This document shows, piece by piece, positions 1-8,017 of a stretch of DNA of 13,335 nucleotides. A program made the position numbers and the translations under genes. Source of the stretch: Acidocella sp. (GTDB lineage: Bacteria; Pseudomonadota; Alphaproteobacteria; Acetobacterales; Acetobacteraceae); contig JAQUAC010000031.1 in assembly GCA_028687415.1 (NCBI GenBank), forward strand, positions 1 to 13,335. The letters run 5' to 3'. The notes under the pieces are model-generated. The model saw only the letters and a list, made by a program, of their open reading frames with translations. It did no database searches and had not been told where the DNA came from. Positions within the stretch are counted from its first letter, which is position 1; every line of letters starts with the position of its first letter.

Positions 1-312
1 ACTGCTTATGCTGCCTCCATCGAGCAGGGCAGCCTCGCCGTGGCGCGCGGCGTGGCGCTGACAGAGGATGACCGCCTGCGCCGCGGCGTCATCGAAAGCA
101 TCATGTGCGACCTCACCGCCGAGCTGCCCGGCGCCTTGCTGCCGGACGCCGAGGTGCTGCGCGGTTTCGCTGCCGACGGGCTCGTGGAATGGGACGGACG
201 GCGTGTGACCGTGACTGAGCGCGGCCGCCCCTTCGTCCGCAATGTTGCAGCCTTGTTCGACGTTTATTTGCAGCGCGCCAGCAGCACGCCACGCCACGCC
301 GTGGCGGTGTAG
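1..312 (+). CDS. hemN: Oxygen-independent coproporphyrinogen III oxidase, C-terminal part (gene starts outside the window)
   Basis: An open frame runs from base 1 to a TAG at 310-312 and gives the last 103 residues of the protein. The stretch with DRLRRGVIESIMCDL, then a predicted winged-helix-like segment ending in LVEWDGRRVTVTERGRPFVRNVAALFD, matches the C-terminal HemN domain of the radical SAM coproporphyrinogen III dehydrogenase, which decarboxylates coproporphyrinogen III to protoporphyrinogen IX in the cytoplasm without oxygen. The radical SAM cysteine motif lies upstream of the window, so the catalytic part cannot be checked. A strong terminator follows within 20 nt, so this is the end of a transcription unit. 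HemN genes are often under FNR-type control, which fits the FNR-like boxes nearby, though none is visible for this gene. Confidence 0.85.
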   Translation, partial: TAYAASIEQGSLAVARGVALTEDDRLRRGVIESIMCDLTAELPGALLPDAEVLRGFAADGLVEWDGRRVTVTERGRPFVRNVAALFDVYLQRASSTPRHAVAV

Positions 313-328
313 GGCAGGAGGCTCGTTA

Positions 329-360
329 AACCGGGAGGGCATTGCTCTCCCGGTTTTTTT
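329..360 (+). terminator. Rho-independent terminator of hemN
   Basis: A 9-bp perfect stem (AACCGGGAG at 329-337 with CTCCCGGTT at 347-355), extended by a G-U and a G-C pair, is followed by a run of seven T at 354-360. It lies 17 nt after the hemN stop codon. Confidence 0.93.
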
Positions 361-373
361 ATGCGCGGCCAAG

Positions 374-404
374 AAAAAACCCTGCCATGGAATCCATGGC
401 AGGG
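374..404 (-). terminator. Rho-independent terminator on the minus strand
   Basis: An 11-bp perfect inverted repeat (CCCTGCCATGG at 380-390, CCATGGCAGGG at 394-404) with a 3-nt loop is followed on the minus strand by six T (379-374). It faces the hemN terminator and would stop transcripts coming from the CBS-BON gene or from the FNR-type promoter at 442-483. With only about 13 bp between the two, the pair insulates two convergent units. Confidence 0.9.
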
Positions 405-435
405 CCAAGTCTGGGGAGTGTATCCGCTTTGGGAT
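374..435 (-). ncRNA. Candidate short RNA made from an FNR-type promoter
   Basis: The promoter at 442-483 predicts a transcription start at about 435 (an A on the minus strand), and the terminator ends at about 374, giving an RNA of about 62 nt. It has no open reading frame of note. It has a single-stranded leader with a C-rich ACTCCCC tract (419-413 on the minus strand), which could pair with Shine-Dalgarno sequences, followed by the 11-bp terminator hairpin. This layout resembles FNR-induced small RNAs of the FnrS kind in architecture only, with no sequence similarity claimed. The alternative is that the promoter is a chance match and the terminator simply serves the CBS-BON gene. Confidence 0.35.
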
Positions 436-441
436 AAAGAG

Positions 442-483
442 CTTATACGGTGAAGTTCCGTGCATATCCTTGATGCAGATCAA
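442..483 (-). promoter_or_regulatory. Class II FNR/Anr-type promoter
   Basis: TTGAT-CTGC-ATCAA (minus strand, 483 to 470) matches the FNR consensus TTGAT-N4-ATCAA at all ten fixed positions. After a 22-nt gap comes TATAAG (447-442), a good -10 element. With +1 at 435 the box is centred at -41.5, the standard class II activator position. The + strand has no -10-like element at the matching distance, so the promoter points toward the terminator at 404-374. It lies downstream of the CBS-BON stop codon, so it cannot drive that gene. Confidence 0.5.
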
Positions 484-492
484 AACAACAAA

Positions 493-1194
493 TTAATCCG
501 CATTCTGGCCCATGCGTGGCGCCGGTGCCGCGATCTCCACACAGTCCTGTAGCTCAATCACGCCGCTTGTATTCTCCACCAGAATACGCAACGCATGCGC
601 TTCCTCCTCGCTGAACACGCAGCCTTCGAGCTTCACGATGCCGCCTTTCACGCTGATCTCCACCCCGGTTTTCGGCGCCCATGGTTCCTGTTTCATTGCC
701 GACGCAATCGTCGCCTCAATCTCCACATCATCAACTTCTTCCAGCCTGTCCACGAGCTTGTCCGCAAGTTTGGTCAGCAGGTCGAACCGGCTGATCACGC
801 CCACCAGCGCATCGTCCTGCAATACCGGCAGGCGCTTCACGCGTTTTTGCAGCATCAGCTCAGTGGCTTTCAACAGGCTTGTCTCCGGCCGGACAAACAC
901 CGGATTAGGCGTCATCACATCCCCGACATAGCGCCCATGCGTATGCGTGTATTCGGCGGCAAGCGAGGCGGTTTTCATAAACCCCTTCAGCCAGTTCGCC
1001 TGCCGCGTGCTGGTGCCCAGCTCCGGCCGGCGCAGCAAATCGCCCTCAGTAACAATCCCGATGAGGTGGCCTTCATCATTAAGCACCGGGAGGCCACTGA
1101 CATGATGTCGCACCATCCAATGCGCGGCCTCTGCCAAGCTGGTGCCGGGCTGCACCGCTACGATATCCCGTGTCATCACTTCGGAAACGATCAT
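493..1194 (-). CDS. CBS-CBS-BON domain protein
   Basis: This is a 233-residue soluble protein with no signal peptide. Residues about 1-56 (MTRDIVAVQPGTSLAEAAHW, SGLPVLND, GIVTEGDLL) and about 88-146 (VMTPNPVFVRPETSL, RVKRLPVL, GVISRFDLL) are two CBS motifs, which together form a Bateman module that usually binds adenine nucleotides. Residues about 156-223 form a BON domain (IEATIASAMKQEPW, ISVKGGIVKLEGCVFSEEE), usually linked to membrane or surface binding. Proteins of this build are common in alphaproteobacteria as stress or energy sensors, and the target is not known. The ATG at 1192-1194 is preceded by GAGG about 11 nt upstream. A near-consensus FNR box lies 60-70 bp upstream (1253-1266), suggesting induction under low oxygen. 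Confidence 0.88.
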   Translation of the reverse strand: MIVSEVMTRDIVAVQPGTSLAEAAHWMVRHHVSGLPVLNDEGHLIGIVTEGDLLRRPELGTSTRQANWLKGFMKTASLAAEYTHTHGRYVGDVMTPNPVFVRPETSLLKATELMLQKRVKRLPVLQDDALVGVISRFDLLTKLADKLVDRLEEVDDVEIEATIASAMKQEPWAPKTGVEISVKGGIVKLEGCVFSEEEAHALRILVENTSGVIELQDCVEIAAPAPRMGQNAD

Positions 1195-1252
1195 GGCACT
1201 TTCGACCTCAAATAAAGGCCGTGAGCTAAGGTCGGGATGGGGCTGTCTGTCC

Positions 1253-1266
1253 TTGATTCAGGTCAA
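1253..1266. promoter_or_regulatory. Near-consensus FNR/FixK box upstream of the CBS-BON gene
   Basis: TTGATTCAGGTCAA matches TTGAT-N4-ATCAA at nine of ten fixed positions. It sits in the 89-bp gap between the activator stop codon and the CBS-BON start. At class II spacing the -10 would fall at about 1230-1225 on the minus strand, where only a weak CTTAGC is present, so the site is supported by the box itself and not by a clear promoter. Confidence 0.4.
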
Positions 1267-1283
1267 AGCTCCGCCGTAACGGT

Positions 1284-3188
1284 TCAATGCGCGCGCATGG
1301 CTGCCAGCCGCCTGTAGAGTGTATTGCGGCTGATGCCGAGATTGCGCGCGGCGGCGGCGATATTGCCGCCTGCCTCGCTCACTGCGCCCGCGATCATCGC
1401 GTCGGATTGCGCGCGCAGTGTGGAACCCGCCGGCTCGGGTGTAGGCATTGGCTTCTGGCGCATCTCGCGTAACGCTTCTTCGCTGAGATGATGCATGCAA
1501 AGCATGTTTTCATCTTCCTCAAGCATCAGGCAGGCGGTTCGCAGCATGCCAGAGAGCTGGCGCAGATTCCCCGGCCAGGCATAGCGGGTGCAGGCCTGGG
1601 CCAACTCCAGTGAAAGCGTCGGCACCTCGCCGCCGCGTGCCTGGGCCTCGCGCGCCAGAATGCGCCCGATCAGCGCCATGATATCCATGCGTTCGCGCAG
1701 CGGCGGCAACGAGATGGCAAGCCCGTTCAGCCGGTAATACAAATCCGCGCGGAAGGTCTTCGCCGCGATGCGCGCCGTGAAATCCGCATGCGTGGCACTG
1801 ATGAGCAGGAAATCCACCGGCACCGGCTTGCCGCCCACCGGTGTCACTTGCCCCTCTTCCAGCACGCGCAGCAGCCGCGTCTGCATCTGCAACGGCATGT
1901 CGCCGATTTCATCCAAAAATAATGTGCCGCCATTAGCCTCGCGGATGCGCCCGACCGAGCCCTCGCGCTTGGCCCCCGTGAAAGCCCCTGGCGCATGGCC
2001 GAAGAGTTCTGATTCGATCAGCGTCTCAGGTAGTGCCGCGCAGTTTACCGCCACGAATGGCCCGCCTGTGCGTGGCCCTGCCTGGTGAATGGCGCGGGCG
2101 AAGAAGTCCTTGCCCACGCCGGTTTCGCCTTGCAGCAGAATCGGCACCTTGCGCCCTAGCACGCGGCGCAGCTGACCAATGGCTTTGCCCACGCGTTCAT
2201 CGCCCGTATCCAGCTCATTCAGCGCATCGGTCTTCGCCGCGCCGGCACTCACGCTTGCCATGCGGCGGATGTTTGGCACGCGCATCTGCTCAACGGAAAC
2301 GTAAATCGTCTCGCCCCGGCGCAGATGCATCACCACCGGCCGCCCCTGCGTGCGCCTGTCCAGATCCATAAGATCCTGCAGGGACATATCGAAGAACTTG
2401 CCGAAATCCTGGTGGCCGATATCCATCTGGCGCAGTCCCAGCATGTTGAAGCCGCTGCGGTTAGCCCCCAGAATACGCCCATCCTCGCTGATCGCGATAG
2501 CCCCCTCCATCACGCTGCCGAGGCAGTCGCTGGACAGATGAAACCGCAATTTCGTCTGATTGATGAAAGATATTTCAAAAATCCGGTTCTCGATCATCTG
2601 CGCCGCGGCGCGCACCAGCCCGAATGTGTGCGGGTGGTAGCGCCGTGCGTCACAAGAGATGTCGATGACCCCCAGCAGCTTGCCGCTGGGCTCGGTAAGC
2701 GGGGCGGCGGCACAGGCGAGGAAATTGTTGTGGCGAAGGTAATGTTCCGTACCGTTCACCACAATCGGCTTGCCCTCGATGAGGGCGGTGCCGACGGCGT
2801 TGGTGCCGCGCGCATCCTCCGCCCAGCAGGCGCCCGGCTGTAGCGCCACCTTGGCGGCGCGCGTGCAGAAATCCACGTCTCCTGCGGCTTCCAGCAAATA
2901 GCCATTCTCGTCGGAGAGTAGCATGATACAGCCTGAGTCCTTGATCTGGCTGTAGAAATATTCCATCACCGGCCTGGCTTGGGAGATCAGCGTGGCGTGA
3001 CGCTCCGCCGCTTGGCGCCGCTCCGCCTGGCTGAAATGTGGCTGATCCACCCTGGTTTGTTCGGGGGCGAGGCCCGCCATCCGGCAGCGTTGCCAGGAGC
3101 GGCTGATATCCCCAGGGTCAAGACCCAGGGGCACGGCGGCGTGGTGGTTCAACGACCCCATTCTAGCCGACACCCGAAATGGTTCCAT
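1284..3188 (-). CDS. AcoR-like sigma-54-dependent transcriptional activator
   Basis: The product is 634 residues from the ATG at 3188. A GTG at 3209 would add seven residues, but the AAGG before it leaves no spacing, while AGGA lies 13 nt before the ATG; neither is ideal. Numbered from the ATG, an N-terminal GAF-type sensor (about 75-205) carries the AcoR signature GTNAVGTAL and VNGTEHYL. A PAS-like segment follows (about 223-300). The AAA+ domain has Walker A GETGVGK (354-360), the sigma-54 contact loop GAFTGA (401-406) and Walker B GTLFLDE (421-427). The C-terminus is a Fis-type helix-turn-helix (about 601-631, GGNIAAAARNLGISRNTLYRR). Such activators bind far upstream, sense a small molecule such as acetoin or an alcohol/aldehyde metabolite, and open sigma-54 promoters. 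The gene is divergent from the aldehyde dehydrogenase gene, which has a sigma-54 promoter, so that gene is the likely target. The inducer is not known. Confidence 0.92.
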   Translation of the reverse strand: MEPFRVSARMGSLNHHAAVPLGLDPGDISRSWQRCRMAGLAPEQTRVDQPHFSQAERRQAAERHATLISQARPVMEYFYSQIKDSGCIMLLSDENGYLLEAAGDVDFCTRAAKVALQPGACWAEDARGTNAVGTALIEGKPIVVNGTEHYLRHNNFLACAAAPLTEPSGKLLGVIDISCDARRYHPHTFGLVRAAAQMIENRIFEISFINQTKLRFHLSSDCLGSVMEGAIAISEDGRILGANRSGFNMLGLRQMDIGHQDFGKFFDMSLQDLMDLDRRTQGRPVVMHLRRGETIYVSVEQMRVPNIRRMASVSAGAAKTDALNELDTGDERVGKAIGQLRRVLGRKVPILLQGETGVGKDFFARAIHQAGPRTGGPFVAVNCAALPETLIESELFGHAPGAFTGAKREGSVGRIREANGGTLFLDEIGDMPLQMQTRLLRVLEEGQVTPVGGKPVPVDFLLISATHADFTARIAAKTFRADLYYRLNGLAISLPPLRERMDIMALIGRILAREAQARGGEVPTLSLELAQACTRYAWPGNLRQLSGMLRTACLMLEEDENMLCMHHLSEEALREMRQKPMPTPEPAGSTLRAQSDAMIAGAVSEAGGNIAAAARNLGISRNTLYRRLAAMRAH

Positions 3189-3276
3189 GATAGTGACACA
3201 TTCCTGCACCCTTATAAATTAGTGGAACTTCGTTTGTTTATGTTCCTTGTTGTTTTTCGTAGGCTTAGCCCCGGTG

Positions 3277-3315
3277 TGTTGCAAGTGAAAATCATGAATG
3301 CTCCATTATGCAACA
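3277..3315. promoter_or_regulatory. Inverted repeat, candidate activator binding site
   Basis: TGTTGCA (3277-3283) and TGCAACA (3309-3315) form a 7-bp inverted repeat whose half-sites are 32 bp apart, three helical turns. The centre lies about 140 bp upstream of the predicted sigma-54 start, within the usual range for enhancer sites of this activator class. An overlapping AACA-N6-TGTT (3312-3325) is a further candidate half-site. Assignment to the AcoR-like protein is by position only. Confidence 0.3.
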
Positions 3316-3408
3316 TCGTGCTGTTTCGTGACGTACCAAGCGGGCAAAAACTGCACCCGTTTGCCGGTTGAGGGGCGGAAAGCCGGGGTTTCTCTCGGAA
3401 TGGCAGGT

Positions 3409-3425
3409 TTGGCACGGCTCTTGCT
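3409..3425 (+). promoter_or_regulatory. Sigma-54 (-24/-12) promoter of the aldehyde dehydrogenase gene
   Basis: TTGGCACGGCTCTTGCT matches the sigma-54 consensus TTGGCACG-N4-TTGCT at all fixed positions, with ten bases between the GG and the GC. The predicted start is about 3436, giving a leader of about 54 nt before the ATG at 3490. Its position between a divergent GAFTGA-containing activator and the aldehyde dehydrogenase gene supports the call. It also argues against the earlier in-frame start at 3298, which would lie upstream of the promoter. Confidence 0.88.
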
Positions 3426-3489
3426 CATCTGCGGTCAACGTCCCCAAGCGGTCATAAAATGGTCCGCGCCAACAACACGAGGAAACAAC

Positions 3490-5022
<1,533 letters not shown>

Positions 5023-5038
5023 GAAGGGTGTGGGGCTA

Positions 5039-5416
5039 ATGATCGAGGCTCCGGCGCGCGTTCTGGCAACTCCAGCCGCGCTGGAACTCATCTCCCGGCT
5101 GACGGCGGAGCATGGTCCCATCATGTTCCATCAGTCAGGCGGATGCTGCGACGGCTCCTCGCCGATGTGCTACCCTGTGGGCGATTATCTGGTTGCTCCA
5201 GATGACGTCAGGCTGGGCAGCGTCGGCGGGGCTGCATTCTTTATTAGCGCATCGCAATTTGAATACTGGAAATTTACCCAGCTGATCATAGATATCGTTC
5301 CAGGTATGGGCGGAATGTTCACGCTGGAGAACGGATCGGGGCAGCGCTTTCTTACCCGGTCCCGTGTTTTTGGCGAGGCGGAACTGGAAGCCTTGCCAAC
5401 GACCGAGAAAATCTGA
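5039..5416 (+). CDS. DUF779 family protein
   Basis: The product is 125 residues with no signal peptide. It matches the DUF779 family: HGPIMFHQSGGCCDGSSPMC (25-44) with cysteines C36, C37 and C44, then GAAFFIS, FEYWKFTQLIIDIVPG and a Phe/Glu-rich end with ENGSGQRFLTRSR. The cysteine cluster could bind a metal or form a disulfide. The family is found almost only beside aldehyde dehydrogenases of the type encoded just upstream, which suggests an accessory role, but no function is established to my knowledge. An in-frame GTG at 5030 would add three residues; the ATG at 5039 is preferred. Spacing of 16 nt to the aldehyde dehydrogenase indicates co-transcription from the sigma-54 promoter. Confidence 0.9.
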   Translation: MIEAPARVLATPAALELISRLTAEHGPIMFHQSGGCCDGSSPMCYPVGDYLVAPDDVRLGSVGGAAFFISASQFEYWKFTQLIIDIVPGMGGMFTLENGSGQRFLTRSRVFGEAELEALPTTEKI

Positions 5417-5483
5417 ATAGTCCAGTCAATGACAACAATGTCGCCTAGGTGGCGCATTCAACTATAACAAAGGGGAAAACAGG

Positions 5484-7214
5484 ATGAGCTTGTTGAAACA
5501 TTCCAAACTCGCGCGCCGCCTGCTCGCTGGCGCCAGCTTCGGGCTGGCTGCCGGGCTGGTCTCCGTGAGCGGCGCCAAGGCCGATCAGAGCGCCTATGTG
5601 CCTGTCACGGATGCGCAGTTGCAGAATGCCGGTTCCGACGCTGGCTGGCTGATGTTCAACCGCGACTACACGGGCCGCGATTACGCGCCCTTTACCCAGA
5701 TCACTCCGGACAACATCAGTAAGCTGACCGTGGCCTGGACCTCCGGCAAGATCGACATTCCAGACGGCTTCGAGGATACCCCGATCGTGAATGGCGACTA
5801 CATGTTCGTCACCACGCCGAAGGATCACGTCATCGCCTACAACGCTGTCACCGGCGCCAAGCTGTGGGAATACGACTACAAGGTGCCGCCGGCCGCCTAC
5901 AAGACGCTGTGCTGCGACACCAATAACCGCGGCGTGGCGCTGTACGGCAATCTGGTGATTCTCGGCACGCTGGATAACCATGTAGTGGCGCTGGACGCGG
6001 CAACCGGTGCGGTGAAGTGGGATGTCTCCATTATGGAGCCGGGCGTGGGTTACTCCATCTCCGAGGCCCCGCTGGTTGTGAATGGTAAGGTCATCATCGG
6101 CTCCGGCGGCGGCGAATACGGTGCCCGCGGCTTCCTGGTCGGGCTGGATGCGAATACCGGCGCGCAGGTCTGGAAAACCTACACCACCGCCCTTGAGAAC
6201 GAGCCCGGCGGCGACACCTGGCCGGCTGGCATGGCCAAGACCGGCGGCGGCGCGCCCTGGATGACCGGCACCTACGACCCGGAGACCAAGACGCTGTTCT
6301 GGGGTGCTGGCAATCCCGGCCCGTGGCTGGCCACCATGCGCCCCGGCAAGAACCTGTACACTGACTCTCTGCTGGCCCTGGACCCCGATACGGGCAAGAT
6401 GAAGTGGTACTACCAGTACACCGCCAACGACACCTGGGATTACGATGGCGTGAATACCCCGGTGCTGCAGGACATCACCTACGAGGGCAAGACCTACAAG
6501 GCGATCGTGGAAGCTAACCGTAACGGTTATTTCTATGCGCTGGACCGCACCAACGGCAAGCTCATCTACGCCAAGACCTTCACGCATGACATCTCCATGA
6601 AGGGCGTCGTGGACGGTCAGGTCGTGGGTAACGACGAGGTGCGCCCGGCGCTGGACAAGACCATTTTCACCTGCCCGTCCTTCCTAGGCGGCAAGAACTG
6701 GTGGCCGATGGCGGTCGATCCCGAGGCCAACATGGCCTATGTGCCCACGTTGCACGCTTGCATGACCATGACCGGCGTGCCCGTGAGCTACGCGGCGGGC
6801 CTGCCCTTCCTGGGTGAGACGTTCAAGATGATGCCTGACCCCTCCAGCCCCGGCGTGCTGGGGTCCTTCCAGGCCATCAATCTCTCGACCGGCAAGATGG
6901 TGTGGGAACATAAGTCTGCTGATCCGTGGGATGGCGGCGCGCTGGCGACCAAGGGCGGCGTGGTGTTTACCGGCCTGCCGGATGGCCACCTCTACGCCTA
7001 TGACGCCAAGACCGGCAAGCAGGTATGGGTGAGCCCGGATCTGGGTTCGGGCATCATCGCCACCCCGATCTCTTATCAGGTCAACGGCACGCAATATGTC
7101 GCGGTGTGGTCTGGCTGGGGCGGCGTGTGGCCGATATGGTCCGGCAAGTTGGGCGCGCCGCTGGCAAAAAACCCGCGTGGGGGGCATCTGTATGTCTTCA
7201 AGCTTGGTTCCTGA
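5484..7214 (+). CDS. PQQ-dependent alcohol dehydrogenase (quinoprotein, methanol/ethanol family), predicted lanthanide type
   Basis: This 576-residue periplasmic beta-propeller enzyme has a signal peptide (SKLARRLLAGASFGLAAGLV, likely cut after AKA near residue 33). Repeated tryptophan-docking motifs (such as NAVTGAKLWEYD, DAATGAVKWDV, DPDTGKMKWYY, DAKTGKQVWVS) mark the propeller. The vicinal disulfide pair C143-C144 (CCDTNNRG) that covers PQQ is present. Likely metal ligands are E194 (SEAPLVV) and N277 (GAGNPG), with catalytic D319 in NDTWDYDG. D321, two residues further on, is the extra ligand of lanthanide-dependent members; calcium enzymes have Ala or Ser there. There is no C-terminal CxxCH haem domain, so it needs an outside electron acceptor, supplied by the cytochrome at 8018. 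The ATG at 5484 has AAAGGGG upstream. The 67-bp gap before it shows no clear promoter, so it may be read from the sigma-54 promoter. The substrate (methanol, ethanol or a longer alcohol) is undetermined. Confidence 0.93.
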   Translation: MSLLKHSKLARRLLAGASFGLAAGLVSVSGAKADQSAYVPVTDAQLQNAGSDAGWLMFNRDYTGRDYAPFTQITPDNISKLTVAWTSGKIDIPDGFEDTPIVNGDYMFVTTPKDHVIAYNAVTGAKLWEYDYKVPPAAYKTLCCDTNNRGVALYGNLVILGTLDNHVVALDAATGAVKWDVSIMEPGVGYSISEAPLVVNGKVIIGSGGGEYGARGFLVGLDANTGAQVWKTYTTALENEPGGDTWPAGMAKTGGGAPWMTGTYDPETKTLFWGAGNPGPWLATMRPGKNLYTDSLLALDPDTGKMKWYYQYTANDTWDYDGVNTPVLQDITYEGKTYKAIVEANRNGYFYALDRTNGKLIYAKTFTHDISMKGVVDGQVVGNDEVRPALDKTIFTCPSFLGGKNWWPMAVDPEANMAYVPTLHACMTMTGVPVSYAAGLPFLGETFKMMPDPSSPGVLGSFQAINLSTGKMVWEHKSADPWDGGALATKGGVVFTGLPDGHLYAYDAKTGKQVWVSPDLGSGIIATPISYQVNGTQYVAVWSGWGGVWPIWSGKLGAPLAKNPRGGHLYVFKLGS

Positions 7215-8007
7215 GACTAACTCCTCCCGGTCGCGCAAGCGGCCGGGGGTCTTTTCCTGCGGGGCGGTGCTGGCCGCCGCCCTGATTTGCGCGCCCGCAC
7301 ATGCTGCGGGAATCAGTTTTTGCCTGGGAAAGGCAAACCCCATGTTCACGACCGACAAGGCCGTGGCCAACGCCGTGGCGCAGGCGCAGAACCGCACGCC
7401 ATCCTTCGTGCTGCGTGATTCTTCGGGCGAATCCACAGATGACGACGATCTGACGGGCCGCTCGCAGGTGCGATATTTCACCAAACTGGCAACGCAGTGT
7501 GACGTCATCATGGGTTTCCCGGTGGAAGCCGGGTTCAATTCGCTACCGGACGGCATGGCGGCCAGCCTGCCTTACGCACAGACTGGCTTCGTGATGGCCA
7601 GCGCCGGCACCTCCGCGCCGAGCTTCAACGAAGCAGCGCATTCGTCCCAGGTCGGCGTGGTCATCATGACTGTCGCCTCCACCTACTTCGATTCCTCGAC
7701 GATGATGCATGAGCATGTGTACTACAGCAACGACCAGCTTTACGGTGCGCTGACGCATGGCGATGTCGACGCCGCTCTCATCTGGCAACCCTGGTTGAAC
7801 CAGCAACTTGTGGCGCATCCGCAGAAATGGCACGTCGCGGCGGTGAACATGCCGCACGCGACATGGAATATCGTTGCCCTGTATCGGCAAACAGCGCAGA
7901 ATAAAGCGGCGGTGCAGGCATTTAACAATGCCATTGGCAGCCTTGCCGCGAGCGGGCAACTGAGCCACATCGTGCAGCCATACGACATCCCTGAAACGGA
8001 GCATTGA
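7192..8007 (+). CDS. MoxJ/XoxJ-like periplasmic binding protein associated with quinoprotein dehydrogenases
   Basis: The product is 271 residues with a signal peptide (SRKR then VLAAALICAPAHA, cut before AGISFCLG). The body is a divergent solute-binding-protein fold with the family landmark CDVIMGFPVEAGF followed by LPYAQTGFVM, and a second lobe with GDVDAALIWQPW. Proteins of this family sit beside methanol/ethanol PQQ dehydrogenases and are thought to help mature or activate the enzyme, not to feed a transporter, and no permease or ATPase gene is present here. The ATG at 7192 is preferred because GTGGGGGG lies at good spacing and the signal peptide starts there. It overlaps the dehydrogenase gene by 23 nt, which indicates tight translational coupling. 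Confidence 0.82.
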   Translation: MSSSLVPETNSSRSRKRPGVFSCGAVLAAALICAPAHAAGISFCLGKANPMFTTDKAVANAVAQAQNRTPSFVLRDSSGESTDDDDLTGRSQVRYFTKLATQCDVIMGFPVEAGFNSLPDGMAASLPYAQTGFVMASAGTSAPSFNEAAHSSQVGVVIMTVASTYFDSSTMMHEHVYYSNDQLYGALTHGDVDAALIWQPWLNQQLVAHPQKWHVAAVNMPHATWNIVALYRQTAQNKAAVQAFNNAIGSLAASGQLSHIVQPYDIPETEH

Positions 8008-8017
8008 GAGAAAACCG

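Noticed and set aside
595..1215. Open frame on the + strand opposite the CBS-BON gene
   Set aside because: It has a His/Arg-rich composition typical of antisense shadows, and the minus strand has clear CBS and BON motifs.
3298..3489. Earlier start of the aldehyde dehydrogenase at 3298
   Set aside because: It would begin upstream of the sigma-54 promoter, adds 64 residues without family similarity, and a good ribosome binding site precedes the ATG at 3490.
5417..5483. Possible sigma-54 promoter before the PQQ dehydrogenase (TGGCGCATTC at 5452-5461)
   Set aside because: No GC dinucleotide occurs at the required 10-base distance, so the -12 element is missing.
5445..6587. Open frame of 380 codons on the minus strand opposite the PQQ dehydrogenase
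   Set aside because: It is a shadow of the quinoprotein gene with low-complexity composition and no recognisable domain.
7096..7191. Longer start of the binding protein inside the PQQ dehydrogenase gene
   Set aside because: The added residues would hide the signal peptide; the ATG at 7192 has a strong ribosome binding site and puts the signal peptide at the N-terminus.
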